Source of the DNA: Rhodobiaceae bacterium
GTDB lineage: Bacteria > Pseudomonadota > Alphaproteobacteria > Rhizobiales > JAKPQE01
Length of the DNA stretch: 64,000 nt
Assembly (NCBI GenBank): GCA_028278505.1
Contig: JANQEG010000062.1
Location: 28,762-92,761 of the forward strand
Direction: 5' to 3'
The notes under the pieces are model-generated. The model ran no database searches and was not told the origin of the DNA. It saw nothing but the letters and a program-made list of their open reading frames with translations. Shown in pieces: positions 25,151-34,721 of the stretch (position 1 is the first letter of the stretch; every line of letters begins with the position of its first letter). The position numbers were made by a program, and so were the translations under genes.

Positions 25151-25902
25151 AGGCGGCGGGCGGCAAGGCGGTTTACGGTGCTGCGGTCGGCATTTTGATG
25201 CTCGACGCGCGATTTCCGCGCATTGCGGGCGATATCGGCAACGCGACGACGTGGCCGTTTCCAGTGCTCTACCGGGTCGTGCGCAGCGCCTCCCCGGACC
25301 GCGTCGTCCGCCGCCGGGCGGAAGGGCTGCGCGACGCTTTTTTAGCGGCCGGCCGCGACCTCGTCGCCGACGGCGCCGACGGCATCACCACCAATTGCGG
25401 CTTCCTCTCGCTCTACCAGGCCGAACTCGCCGCAGAACTCGGTGTGCCCGTTGCCACATCATCGCTGATGCAGGTGCCGATGGTCGCGCGGCTTTTGCCG
25501 CCGGGCCGCAGGGTCGGCATTTTGACGATCTCGGCGGCGACCCTGACCGGCGAACATCTCGCCTGCGCCGGCGTCGATCCCGACACGCCGATCGTCGGCA
25601 CCGATACCGGCGGCGAATTCAGCCGCGTCATCCTCGACGACGCGGCCGAGCTCGATGTCGAGCGCGCCCGCCGCGACAATATCGAGGCCGCGGAAGCGCT
25701 TGTCGCCGCCCATCCGGACATCGGCGCGATCGTGCTCGAATGCACCAATATGGTGCCCTATGCCGCCGATATCCGCCGCGCCACCGGCCGGCCGACCTTC
25801 TCGGCCTATGATTTCATCTGCTGGTTCCAGGGCGGGCTCATGCCGCGACGGTTCGACGATCGCCGACCACCGGCCATTGGCTTTGGACCGGACAGCCATT
25901 GA
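25147..25902 (+). CDS. Aspartate/glutamate racemase-superfamily protein
   Basis: The product is 251 residues. The two catalytic-type cysteines are present in ITTNCGFLSL (about residue 82) and VLECTNMVPY (about 199), at the spacing expected for Asp/Glu/hydantoin racemases and maleate isomerases. GILMLDARFPRIAGDIGN opens the first domain. It overlaps gntR by 4 bp and so is co-regulated with the divergent locus. It could racemise an amino acid feeding the DadA-like oxidase, or act on a dicarboxylate; motifs alone do not decide. Confidence 0.85.
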   Translation: MKAAGGKAVYGAAVGILMLDARFPRIAGDIGNATTWPFPVLYRVVRSASPDRVVRRRAEGLRDAFLAAGRDLVADGADGITTNCGFLSLYQAELAAELGVPVATSSLMQVPMVARLLPPGRRVGILTISAATLTGEHLACAGVDPDTPIVGTDTGGEFSRVILDDAAELDVERARRDNIEAAEALVAAHPDIGAIVLECTNMVPYAADIRRATGRPTFSAYDFICWFQGGLMPRRFDDRRPPAIGFGPDSH

Positions 25903-25940
25903 AACAATATGATTTAGTCACGGACCCGAAACGATCCTCA

Positions 25941-26489
25941 TCAACCCGAAAATCCACCGGAGTCAAGGAAGTCCGCCTCGTCGCGCGTGGTGTCGCGGCC
26001 GAGCACCGCGTTGCGGTGGGGAAAGCGGCCGAAACGGCGGATCACGTCGAGATGGACGAGGGCGTAGTATTCGCCGTCCTTGTCGCCGCTCAGCCGGAAA
26101 AGATCGACGCCGCGCTGCTGCGCATCGATGTCTTCGGCGTGCATGAAGGGCATGTAGAAGAACGACTTGGCCGGCAGCGGAAAGGCCCGGTCGAAGCCTT
26201 TGTCGATCGCCGACTTTGCCAGCGCGAGCGCCGCATCGTCCTGGGCGAAGGCGCGGGGGTCGTCGCGAAAGAGATTGCGCGAGAACTGGTCAAGCACGAG
26301 GATCAGGGCCAGCGTTCCGCTCGGCGAAAAAATCCAATCTTGGAGCTTTCCCGCCACGGCCTCGCCGTGCAGCGGGGCGAACCGGGCGGCGATCTCGGCA
26401 TCGAAACCGTCGTCGCGGACGAACCATTTCTGCGGCCCGGCGGTCCACCAGAAATCGAGGACATCGAGTGCACCGGCGTCCGTCGACAT
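25941..26489 (-). CDS. DUF924 family protein
   Basis: A 182-residue soluble helical protein. The family pattern is clear: VLDFWWTAGPQKWFVRDDGFDAEIAARF, LVLDQFSRNLFRDDPRAF and FFYMPFMHAEDIDAQQRGVDLF, all typical of this TPR-like uncharacterised family. ATG 26489 is preferred over 26558 because AAGGAG lies 7 bp upstream. It is convergent with the racemase-family gene. Function unknown. Confidence 0.9.
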   Translation of the reverse strand: MSTDAGALDVLDFWWTAGPQKWFVRDDGFDAEIAARFAPLHGEAVAGKLQDWIFSPSGTLALILVLDQFSRNLFRDDPRAFAQDDAALALAKSAIDKGFDRAFPLPAKSFFYMPFMHAEDIDAQQRGVDLFRLSGDKDGEYYALVHLDVIRRFGRFPHRNAVLGRDTTRDEADFLDSGGFSG

Positions 26490-26523
26490 GCCCGTCTCCT
26501 TTTCTTTCGTCGTTGGCCGGGGC

Positions 26524-28326
26524 TCAGAACCGCAGCGATCCGGACTGGATCGCGGCATAGAGGTCGGCGGTGACCGGCTCGAAACAGCCGCTCTCGGGAT
26601 GATCGAAATAGAGCGTGTCGGCGATCATGGCCGGATTGAACCCTTCCTCGACCAGCGTCACCTTGCGCTGCTTGAAGGTTCCGGTGACCTCCAGCTCGTG
26701 ACGGAGACGCAAGAAGAGCGGCCGTGCATAGGGCGGGAGCTGCCGGCGCAGATGGTCGCGGAAGGCGGCGAGGTCGAATTCGGTGGCGTCGTCGACGACG
26801 AGGGCGGCCATGCCGGCGCGGCCCTCGTGCTTTTCGACCTGCACGCCGTAGACGGTCGATTCCTTGACGCCGGGAAACACGGTGATGATCTCGGAGACCT
26901 CGGAGGTGGCGACGTTCTCGCCCTTCCAGCGGAAGGTGTCGCCGACGCGGTCGACGAAAAAGTAATAGCCGAGCGCGTCCCTGCGCAGCAAATCACCGGT
27001 GCGGAACCAGCGGTCGCCGGGCGCAAAGACGTCGCGCAATATCTTCTTTTCGGTCGCTTCGGGATCGGTATAGCCGTCGAAGCGCTGGCTCGGCTTGGAC
27101 GGGTCATCGACGATTTCGGAGATCATTTCGCCGGCTTCCATCAGCGGGCTTTCGATGCAATAGCCGTCGTCGCCGCGCACCTCTCTTTCGGTTTCGATGT
27201 CGTAGTCGATGATCTTGAACAGGAAACGCCGTTCGAGCCATTTCGGCACGCGGCCGACGGAGCCGGGCATGCCGTCGAAATTGAACAGCACCGCATTGCC
27301 TTCGGTGGCGGCGTAGAATTCGAGAATCTTCGGTATCCGGAACCGGGTCTTGAAATCGACCCAGATGTCGGGCCTCAGGCCATTGCCGCAGCAAAGCCTT
27401 ATCTTGTGCTCGGCCTCGCGGGGATGGGTCGGGCTGTTGAGGAGATAGCGGCAGAGCTCCCCGACATATTGAAACAGGGTGCAGTCATAGCTGACGACGT
27501 CGTCCCAGAACTGCTGGCTGGAAAACCGTTCGCGAATGACGACCGAGCCGCCGACGGTGAGCACCGCGCCGATGGCGATGAGGCCGCCGGTCGAGTGATA
27601 GAGCGGCAGACAGACATACATGCGGTCATCGGCGGTCGCGTCCATCGCCCCGGAAAACCCGTTCATGATCGCCTGGGTGCGGTAGTGATTGATGTTGGCC
27701 GCCTTGGGCAGTCCGGTGGTGCCGCTGGTGTAGATATAGAGGCACGGATCGCTGGTGGTCAGCGCGGTGCGCTCGTCGGGGTCGAGCGGCTCGGGCGAAT
27801 AGTCCTCGATCTCCTGGTCGATACGGCGCCGGTCGCCGGCGGCGCCGTGCAGCCAGATCCCGGGCGTGCCGGTCAGCTCGGCCTCGGCGGTCTCGAAACT
27901 GCCGTAGAGGTCGGCGTCGACGATGACGTGGCGCGGATGGGAAAGATTGATGCAGTGGGCGAGCGGGGTGCCGGTGAGATTGGTGTTGAGCAGTCCGACG
28001 ACACCGCCGGCACGCGCGATGCCGAGCCAGATGACCAGGAATTCCGGCCGGTTGGGCATCAGCAGCGCCACCGAATCGCCCTTTTTCACGCCATGGGCGC
28101 GGGCCCAGCGCGCGTAGCGGTTGGCGCGGGCATTGTAGGCGCGGTAGGTCAGCGTCTCGTGGTCGCTGATCAGCGCCGGCCGGTCGCCGTAGCGTTCGGC
28201 CAGATCCTCGGCGGCATCGGGATAGGTGCGGGTCTTGTCCTTGGCGATCGGTATCGTTCGGCGCAAGGCGCGCAGCGCGCCGGTGAGGTATGCGTACTCG
28301 CTGCGAAGGCGCTGCAGAATTCCCAT
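26524..28326 (-). CDS. Long-chain acyl-CoA synthetase, FATP/VLACS type
   Basis: A 600-residue ATP-AMP ligase. The AMP-binding motif is YIYTSGTTGLPKAANINHYR (about residue 200), and the FATP/VLACS signature is GDTFRWKGENVATSEVSE (about 465). These indicate a fatty acid transport protein-like synthetase rather than FadD. It activates long-chain or very long-chain fatty acids, often coupling uptake to CoA esterification at the inner membrane. A single gene; the 176-bp region upstream presumably holds its promoter. Confidence 0.92.
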   Translation of the reverse strand: MGILQRLRSEYAYLTGALRALRRTIPIAKDKTRTYPDAAEDLAERYGDRPALISDHETLTYRAYNARANRYARWARAHGVKKGDSVALLMPNRPEFLVIWLGIARAGGVVGLLNTNLTGTPLAHCINLSHPRHVIVDADLYGSFETAEAELTGTPGIWLHGAAGDRRRIDQEIEDYSPEPLDPDERTALTTSDPCLYIYTSGTTGLPKAANINHYRTQAIMNGFSGAMDATADDRMYVCLPLYHSTGGLIAIGAVLTVGGSVVIRERFSSQQFWDDVVSYDCTLFQYVGELCRYLLNSPTHPREAEHKIRLCCGNGLRPDIWVDFKTRFRIPKILEFYAATEGNAVLFNFDGMPGSVGRVPKWLERRFLFKIIDYDIETEREVRGDDGYCIESPLMEAGEMISEIVDDPSKPSQRFDGYTDPEATEKKILRDVFAPGDRWFRTGDLLRRDALGYYFFVDRVGDTFRWKGENVATSEVSEIITVFPGVKESTVYGVQVEKHEGRAGMAALVVDDATEFDLAAFRDHLRRQLPPYARPLFLRLRHELEVTGTFKQRKVTLVEEGFNPAMIADTLYFDHPESGCFEPVTADLYAAIQSGSLRF

Positions 28327-28502
28327 AGTCCACCCTAGCTTCGTCGTCCCCCGATCCGGTCCGCCTTGTGACGGCTTTTACGAATCGACGACGACATTCT
28401 TGTTCTTATTAGCCGAAAGTAGCAGCAGACCCGGGCGATGGCGAGGGGCGCGGCGCGAAAACGACGCGCACGCAGCGGACAATTCGACGCGATCGGTTCG
28501 GG

Positions 28503-29645
28503 TTATTTGCCCGGATAACCCGGTATCGCCAGCGGATTGTCGGTGAGCGCGGCGGCGTCCGGCGTGTCGGGCCGCGGCGCGTCGGAAAACGCATCGAACA
28601 GGCGCCGCACATAGCCTTCCTGGAGGTCGCGGCCGATGATGACGACCCGCGTGCTGCGGTCGTCGTCGGGCCAGGCCGGCAGCACCGCCGGCGGGTGGAA
28701 GACATGCTGCACGCCGTGCAGCACCAGCGGCCGGTCCGGGTGTTCGGCCGTGCGCACGATCGCCTTCAGCCGCAACAGCGATGCGCCCTGCGTCGAGCGC
28801 AGCAGATCGACGAACATTTCCAACGCCGCCGCCGATATCGCCCGGTCGGCGGAAAAGCTGAAGGCGCGGATGTGATCGTCGTGGCGGTTGACGTCGTGAT
28901 GGTGATGATGGCCGTCAACGGCAAAGGCCTCCGCATTCAGCCAGCGCCGCACGTCCGGGGTCTTGGTTTCGGGATCGTAGAGGCCGCAATTGACGAGCAG
29001 CGCCGGATCGGTGTTGCCCTGGATTGCCGCAAGCACAGGCGCGCCGGGGTTGAGCGCGGCGATCCGGGCGCCCAGATCGGCCGGGATCCCCCGGCCTTCG
29101 ATCAGATCGGTCTTGGTGACGACGATGCGGTCGGCGACGGCGACCTGCTTGACCGCCTCGGCATGGGTGTCGAGGGTCGCCATGCCGTTCACCGCATCGA
29201 CGAGGGTGACGACGCCGTCGAGGCGGAAGCGCTGGACCAGATAGGGGTGCATCATCACGGTGTGGAGCACGGGCGCCGGATCGGCGAGCCCGGTGGTCTC
29301 GACGACGACGCGGTTGAGCGCCGAAATCCGGCCATTGTCGAGGCGGCGCAGCAATCGCTCCAGCGTCTCGACGAGGGCGCCGCGCACGGTGCAGCACAGG
29401 CAGCCGGACGACAATTCGACGATGCCCTCATCGGCCTCCTCGACCAGCAGGTGATCGAGACCGATATCGCCGAATTCGTTGATGATCACCGCGGTGCCGG
29501 CAAAGCTTGGATCGTTGAGCAGGCGGTTGAGCAGCGTCGTCTTGCCGGCGCCCAGAAACCCGGTGACGATCGACAGCGGGATCGGCGGCGGCGGCATTCT
29601 CTCGGCGGGCGTCATCGCGTTCGAAACCAGGGATGCGCCGGTCAC
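28503..29645 (-). CDS. CobW/COG0523 family GTP-binding metallochaperone
   Basis: A 380-residue G3E GTPase. Walker A is GFLGAGKTTLLNRLL (about residues 30-44), then NEFGDIGLDH, the metal-binding CxCC in SSGCLCCTVRG, and the base motif VTKTDL. A loop with HHHHHDVNRHDDH (about 260) and a CobW C-terminal domain follow. COG0523 proteins deliver zinc or other metals; the His loop and the zinc regulon 6 kb away suggest zinc, though that is inference. The start GTG at 29645 overlaps the carboxypeptidase stop (GTGA). An ATG 30 bp downstream is an alternative. Confidence 0.9.
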   Translation of the reverse strand: MTGASLVSNAMTPAERMPPPPIPLSIVTGFLGAGKTTLLNRLLNDPSFAGTAVIINEFGDIGLDHLLVEEADEGIVELSSGCLCCTVRGALVETLERLLRRLDNGRISALNRVVVETTGLADPAPVLHTVMMHPYLVQRFRLDGVVTLVDAVNGMATLDTHAEAVKQVAVADRIVVTKTDLIEGRGIPADLGARIAALNPGAPVLAAIQGNTDPALLVNCGLYDPETKTPDVRRWLNAEAFAVDGHHHHHDVNRHDDHIRAFSFSADRAISAAALEMFVDLLRSTQGASLLRLKAIVRTAEHPDRPLVLHGVQHVFHPPAVLPAWPDDDRSTRVVIIGRDLQEGYVRRLFDAFSDAPRPDTPDAAALTDNPLAIPGYPGK

Positions 29646-31012
29646 CGCGCCGGCTTCGGTCTCGGCACGGCCAGGTCCTTGGCGGCGGCCACTGCGGATT
29701 CCGAGGCGACGGGCACGTCGCCGTCGATGGTCAGTGTCGGACGCATCTTCGGCAACGGCGTCTCGCCGGGCGCCGACGTTTTCACCCCGGGTTCGAGCGC
29801 CACCAGCGGCGACGGACGCCGGCCCTGCGGCGCCGCCGGATCGACGCCGCCGAGAGCGACCGCGGCGGGCGCGGTGGTGCGAATGACCGGGCCGACGATC
29901 AGCGTATACGGATCCTGCTTTTTCTTCTTGCCGTTCTTCTTGCTCGTCTTCCCCGTGTCGGGGGCGGGATAGATGCGGACGAGGTCGCGATCGCCGGTCC
30001 GGCTTGCCTGGAAGGCGCTTGCCACGCCGAAACGGGGCTTTGTCCTGGTCTCGGCAATCAGGCTCTCAATGCTCGGCTTGGGTCCGTTCTTCCGGCACAC
30101 ATTTCGCGCCGGGCCGACACCGGCCGGGCGCCGGATGGTGTTGATCGTGGTGCGGGGACCGGCGAAAAGACCCTTCGAACCGAAACCCCGATCGAGCAGT
30201 TTCTTGGCCAGATGGGCGCGTTCGTGACCGGACCGCGCGCCGAAGACGATGGCGACCACAGTTCGGCCGTTTCGCGTCGCGGTGGCGGCGACATTCAATC
30301 CGGAGGCGCAGATATAGCCGGTCTTCATGCCGTCGGCGCCGCGATATCGCTCCAGCAGCGGCCGGTTCGCCGAGCGGAGCGTGCGTCCGTGCAGCTTGAT
30401 CGCGGAGTACTGGAACAACCCCCTGTATTCGGGGAATTCGGTTCTGATCGCCCGGACCAGAATACCGATATCCAGCGCCGTCGTAATCTGGCGATCATCG
30501 GGCATGCCATTGGGATTGGTCCAGCGCGTGTTGCGCATGCCGAGCTGCCGCGACACCAGATTCATTTCGGCAACGAAGGCGGGCTCGCTGCCGGAAACCG
30601 CCTCGCCGATCGCCACCGCGATGTCGTTTGCCGAGCGGACGATCATCATCTTCAAGGCGTTGTCGAGCGTAATCACGGTGCCGGCCGGGAGCCCGATCTT
30701 GCGGCCCCCTTCCGCGAGCGCATTCTTCGAGACGACGACCGGGGATTTGAGGCTGATGCGGCCTTCGCGGATGGCGCGGAACACAACATAGGCGGTCATC
30801 AGCTTGGTGACCGAGGCCGGGTGCCAGGATTTCGTCGCGTCTTTCTGGTAGTAGACGCGGCCGCTTTTGAGGTCGAAGGAAAGCTGCGGTCCGGCGATCG
30901 CCGGCACGCTCGCCGCGACGGCGACCAGGAGAACCAGAAGGACGGCGAGCCCGCCGCGAACGGCGCGGCTCCCCAACCCCTGTCCGGGCACTCTGGTCGC
31001 TGCTGAAGGCAT
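29642..31012 (-). CDS. Serine-type D-alanyl-D-alanine carboxypeptidase (PBP5/DacF family, S11)
   Basis: The product is 456 residues. A signal sequence (VRGGLAVLLVLLVAVAASVPAIAG) precedes the S11 domain with its three motifs: SVTK (catalytic Ser and Lys), SAN, and KTG in GADGMKTGYICASG. The ~190-residue C-terminal part is Pro/Lys-rich with KKNGKKKKQDPY and looks disordered or wall-associated rather than a PBP5 beta domain. It trims stem-peptide D-Ala in the periplasm. ATG 31012 is chosen because it places the signal peptide near the N-terminus; an ATG at 31129 is in frame. The stop overlaps the cobW-like start, implying coupled translation. Confidence 0.9.
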   Translation of the reverse strand: MPSAATRVPGQGLGSRAVRGGLAVLLVLLVAVAASVPAIAGPQLSFDLKSGRVYYQKDATKSWHPASVTKLMTAYVVFRAIREGRISLKSPVVVSKNALAEGGRKIGLPAGTVITLDNALKMMIVRSANDIAVAIGEAVSGSEPAFVAEMNLVSRQLGMRNTRWTNPNGMPDDRQITTALDIGILVRAIRTEFPEYRGLFQYSAIKLHGRTLRSANRPLLERYRGADGMKTGYICASGLNVAATATRNGRTVVAIVFGARSGHERAHLAKKLLDRGFGSKGLFAGPRTTINTIRRPAGVGPARNVCRKNGPKPSIESLIAETRTKPRFGVASAFQASRTGDRDLVRIYPAPDTGKTSKKNGKKKKQDPYTLIVGPVIRTTAPAAVALGGVDPAAPQGRRPSPLVALEPGVKTSAPGETPLPKMRPTLTIDGDVPVASESAVAAAKDLAVPRPKPAR

Positions 31013-31354
31013 GTTCTGGGGACCGCTCCCGCCGGAGTGATGTTGCCGTTCGCGCTTCCGTCCCGGCAGCCGGCCGAGTGACCGATACGGTTCGGCCTCG
31101 ATGCTGCGCGGCGCCGACCGTCTCCTCAATAACGGTTTTCCCGAGGATTGGCAAAACCTGTTTGTGAACTATGGTTTCCAGGGTGCACAAGGCGCGGTCG
31201 GCGGCTCTCGCGTGATCGGGCGGCTTCGGCCGAACCCATGTCGCAGAAAGACGCTTCAACGGCGCAGCGAAAACGGCGATCGCCACGGTGCTTGCCTAAA
31301 ACCGACAAAATCCGAGGGGTTGCGCAAATGCCCGTCGATCAAGGGGAAAGTGAA
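31013..31354. other. Gene-free divergent intergenic region
   Basis: This 342-bp stretch separates the leftward carboxypeptidase gene from the rightward serine dehydratase gene and should contain both promoters. Open frames across it are extensions of the flanking genes. I see no recognisable RNA gene, known riboswitch or strong hairpin. A slightly AT-richer patch near 31130-31180 is the likeliest promoter area. Confidence 0.5.
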
Positions 31355-32815
31355 ATGCCAGGAACGGCCGCGATGACGGTTGCCGCGGACGAACGGGAGG
31401 ACCTCCAGGGCGGGGCCTATCGGGCGCCGGTCGACGTCAATCTCAGCGTGACCGACATCTTCACCATCGGCATCGGGCCGTCGAGTTCGCATACGGTCGG
31501 GCCAATGCGCGCCGCGCACCGCTTCGTCAACGCGCTCGACGCCGACGACAGGCTGCAGGCGACGGCGCGGGTCACCGTCGATCTGTTCGGCTCGCTGGCG
31601 CTGACCGGCAAGGGCCACGCGACCGACATCGCCATCCTGCTCGGGCTCAGCGGCGAGCGGCCGAGCCAGGTCGATCCGGACGCGGTCGCCGGCATCGTCG
31701 CCGCGATCCGCGACAGCCAGAAGATCGCGCTCAACGGACGCCATGAAATCCGGTTCGTCGAATCCCGCGATCTCACCTTCCGCTACGACGAATTCCTGCC
31801 GGAACATTCCAACGGCATGACGATCAATGCCTTCGACAAGGCCGGAGAAGAACTCTTCAGCGAGAGCTTCTTTTCGGTCGGCGGCGGCTATGTGGTGACC
31901 AAGAGCGAACGCGACCGGTCCGAGAGCCCGCGCGACAACATCGCGCTGCCGTTCGGCTTTTCCTCCGGCGACGAGATGCTGGAGGTCGGCCGCAAGTCGA
32001 AGAAGACGATCGCCGAAATGATGATGGCCAATGAGGCGGCGTGGCGCGACGAGGCCGAGACCACCGGCTTCCTCGATGCGGTGCACGCGGCGATGGCCGA
32101 CAGCATCAAGCGCGGCTGCCGCGAAAAGGGCATCCTGCCGGGCGGGCTCAACGTGCCGCGGCGGGCGCGCAAGCTCTATCTGGAGCTAAAAGCGCGGCCC
32201 GAAGCCGGCTTCAGCGATCCGATGACGGTGCTCGACTGGGTCAATCTCTTCGCCCTTGCGGTCAACGAGGAGAACGCCGCCGGCGGCCGCGTCGTCACCG
32301 CGCCGACCAATGGCGCGGCCGGCGTCATTCCCGCCGTGCTGACCTATTACGAACGGTTCATTCCGGGCGCCAACCGGGCCGGCATCCACACCTTCTTGCT
32401 GACGGCTGCGGCGATCGGCACGCTCTACAAGAAGCGCGCCTCGATCTCGGCCGCCGAGGTCGGCTGCCAGGGCGAGGTCGGGGTCGCCTGTTCGATGGCG
32501 GCGGCCGGGCTGACCGCGGTGCTCGGCGGCAGCAATGCGCAGATCGAAAATGCCGCTGAGATCGGCATGGAGCACAATCTCGGCCTGACCTGCGATCCGA
32601 TCGGCGGGCTGGTGCAGATTCCCTGCATCGAGCGCAACACCATGGGCGCGACCAAGGCGATCAACGCCGCGCGGCTGGCGCTGCGCGGCGACGGCACCCA
32701 TCACGTGTCGCTCGACAAGGTGATCGAGACGATGCGCCAGACCGGCTATGACATGCAGTCGAAATACAAGGAAACCAGTCAGGGCGGCCTCGCCGTCAAC
32801 GTCGTGGAGTGTTGA
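31355..32815 (+). CDS. sdaA: L-serine ammonia-lyase, iron-sulfur dependent (single chain)
   Basis: The product is 486 residues. The N-terminal beta domain has [20 protein letters not shown] and the C-terminal alpha domain has [17 protein letters not shown] and [19 protein letters not shown], which provide cysteines for the [4Fe-4S] cluster. It deaminates L-serine to pyruvate. The start at 31355 follows AGGGGAAAG; ATGs at 31328 and 31373 are alternatives. It precedes formate-THF ligase and methionine gamma-lyase genes on the same strand, a serine/C1/sulfur amino acid context. Confidence 0.94.
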   Translation: MPGTAAMTVAADEREDLQGGAYRAPVDVNLSVTDIFTIGIGPSSSHTVGPMRAAHRFVNALDADDRLQATARVTVDLFGSLALTGKGHATDIAILLGLSGERPSQVDPDAVAGIVAAIRDSQKIALNGRHEIRFVESRDLTFRYDEFLPEHSNGMTINAFDKAGEELFSESFFSVGGGYVVTKSERDRSESPRDNIALPFGFSSGDEMLEVGRKSKKTIAEMMMANEAAWRDEAETTGFLDAVHAAMADSIKRGCREKGILPGGLNVPRRARKLYLELKARPEAGFSDPMTVLDWVNLFALAVNEENAAGGRVVTAPTNGAAGVIPAVLTYYERFIPGANRAGIHTFLLTAAAIGTLYKKRASISAAEVGCQGEVGVACSMAAAGLTAVLGGSNAQIENAAEIGMEHNLGLTCDPIGGLVQIPCIERNTMGATKAINAARLALRGDGTHHVSLDKVIETMRQTGYDMQSKYKETSQGGLAVNVVEC

Positions 32816-32844
32816 GGGCGAAGCGTTGCGGCATGACGGAGGGG

Positions 32845-32873
32845 CCGAGACCGGAGCACATCGACCGGCTCGG
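32845..32873 (+). promoter_or_regulatory. Hairpin in the leader upstream of fhs
   Basis: CCGAG plus CCGG pairs with CCGG plus CTCGG (one bulged A) around a 10-nt loop, between sdaA and fhs. It could be an attenuator or the sdaA 3' end. I searched by eye for the conserved ZTP (pfl) riboswitch strings often found before fhs and did not find them. Confidence 0.35.
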
Positions 32874-32944
32874 AAACGCAGCGCCTTCTTTTATAGAGGA
32901 AGCACCTACCGGTCCGGCACCGGCGTCAGTCAGAGGGAAAAATC

Positions 32945-34624
32945 ATGGCGGCTGTAAAGAGTGATATCGAAATTGCCCGGGCAGCAAAAATGGCGCCGAT
33001 CACCGAGATTGGCGCCAAGCTCGGAATTCCCGAGGCGGCACTGGAACCCTATGGCAAGAGCAAGGCAAAGCTCGATTACGACTTCATCGAGGGCCTGCGC
33101 GATCACCCGGACGGCAAGCTGATCCTGGTGACGGCGATCAGCCCGACACCGGCCGGGGAGGGCAAGACGACGACCACGGTCGGCCTCGGCGATGCGCTCA
33201 ACCGGATCGGCAAGAAGACGGCGATGTGCCTGCGCGAGCCCTCGCTCGGCCCCTGTTTCGGCGTCAAGGGCGGGGCGGCGGGCGGCGGCCATGCCCAGGT
33301 GGTGCCGATGGAGGACATCAACCTCCATTTTACCGGCGATTTCCACGCCATCTCGGCGGCGCACAATCTGCTCTCGGCAATGGTCGACAACCACGTCTAC
33401 TGGGAAAACAAGCTCGGCGTCGATCCGCGCCGCATCACCTGGCGGCGGGTCGTCGACATGAACGACCGGGCGCTGCGCGAGATCGTCTGCTCGCTCGGCG
33501 GCGTCACCAACGGCTTCCCGCGCGAGGCCGGCTTCGACATCACGGTCGCCTCCGAGGTGATGGCGATCCTGTGCCTGTCGACGGATGTCAATGATCTGCG
33601 CCGCCGGCTCGGCAAGATCATCGTCGGCTATCGCCGCGACAGGACGCCGATTACCGCCGCCGACCTCAAGGCCGACGGCGCCATGACGGTGCTCCTGAAG
33701 GACGCGATCAAGCCGAATCTGGTGCAGACGCTGGAAAACAATCCGGCCTTCATCCATGGCGGGCCGTTCGCCAATATCGCCCATGGCTGCAATTCGGTGG
33801 TGGCGACGACGACGGCGCTGAAGCTCGCCGACTATGTGGTGACCGAGGCCGGTTTCGGCGCCGATCTGGGGGCGGAAAAATTCTTCGACATCAAGTGCCG
33901 CAAGGCCGGGCTGTCACCGGCGGTTGCCGTGCTGGTGGCGACCGTACGGGCGCTGAAGAGCCATGGTGGGGTCGAGAAGGCGGACCTGTCCAAGCCGAAC
34001 CTGGAGGCGGTGGAGCGCGGGCTCGACAATCTCGGCCGGCATTTGCGCAACATCGCCCAGTTCGGCGTTCCGGTCGTGGTCGGCATCAATCATTTTCTCA
34101 CCGACACGGACGAGGAAATGGCGGCGATCAAGGCCTATTGCGAGGAATACGGCGTCAACGCCCATGTCTGCCGCCACTGGGCCGAGGGCGGCGCCGGCGC
34201 CGAGGATCTGGCGCACGAGGTGGCGCGGCTCGCCGATGAGGGCCACGCCCAGTTCCGCACGCTCTATGACGACCGGGTGACGCTGTGGGACAAGGTGCGG
34301 ATGATCGCCCGCAACATCTACTGGGCCGACGACATCATCGCCGACAAGGCGGTCCGCAACCAGTTCGCGGAATTCCAGAAGGCCGGTTTCGGCAGTTTCC
34401 CGGTGTGCATGGCCAAGACGCAATACTCGTTCTCGACCGACCCGAACCTGAAGGGCGCGCCGACCGGGCATGTGGTGCCGATCCGCGAGATCCGGCTTTC
34501 GGCGGGAGCCGAATTCCTGGTCGTCATCTGCGGCGAGATCATGACCATGCCGGGCCTGCCGCGGGTGCCGTCGGCCGAGGCGATCCACATCGATGCGAAC
34601 GGGCTGACCCAGGGGTTGTTCTAA
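32945..34624 (+). CDS. fhs: Formate-tetrahydrofolate ligase
   Basis: The 559-residue length is normal for Fhs. The P-loop [18 protein letters not shown] (about 68-85) binds [25 protein letters not shown] and [11 protein letters not shown] are family signatures, and the end is [19 protein letters not shown]. It makes 10-formyl-THF from formate, THF and ATP. With the formate dehydrogenase at 50-54.5 kb, the cell can assimilate or oxidise formate. Start ATG follows AGAGGGAAAAATC. Confidence 0.97.
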   Translation: MAAVKSDIEIARAAKMAPITEIGAKLGIPEAALEPYGKSKAKLDYDFIEGLRDHPDGKLILVTAISPTPAGEGKTTTTVGLGDALNRIGKKTAMCLREPSLGPCFGVKGGAAGGGHAQVVPMEDINLHFTGDFHAISAAHNLLSAMVDNHVYWENKLGVDPRRITWRRVVDMNDRALREIVCSLGGVTNGFPREAGFDITVASEVMAILCLSTDVNDLRRRLGKIIVGYRRDRTPITAADLKADGAMTVLLKDAIKPNLVQTLENNPAFIHGGPFANIAHGCNSVVATTTALKLADYVVTEAGFGADLGAEKFFDIKCRKAGLSPAVAVLVATVRALKSHGGVEKADLSKPNLEAVERGLDNLGRHLRNIAQFGVPVVVGINHFLTDTDEEMAAIKAYCEEYGVNAHVCRHWAEGGAGAEDLAHEVARLADEGHAQFRTLYDDRVTLWDKVRMIARNIYWADDIIADKAVRNQFAEFQKAGFGSFPVCMAKTQYSFSTDPNLKGAPTGHVVPIREIRLSAGAEFLVVICGEIMTMPGLPRVPSAEAIHIDANGLTQGLF

Positions 34625-34721
34625 GCGGCGGCAAATTGCGCGATACTGGATGGATGATGGGCCGGAACGGAAGGGGGCTCCGTCCGGTTCCCCGTGCCCG
34701 GTTGCCATGGAGGATCGCAAG

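Noticed and set aside
32816-32944. Possible ZTP (pfl) riboswitch before fhs
   Set aside because: The conserved strings of that RNA are not present; only a simple hairpin is seen.
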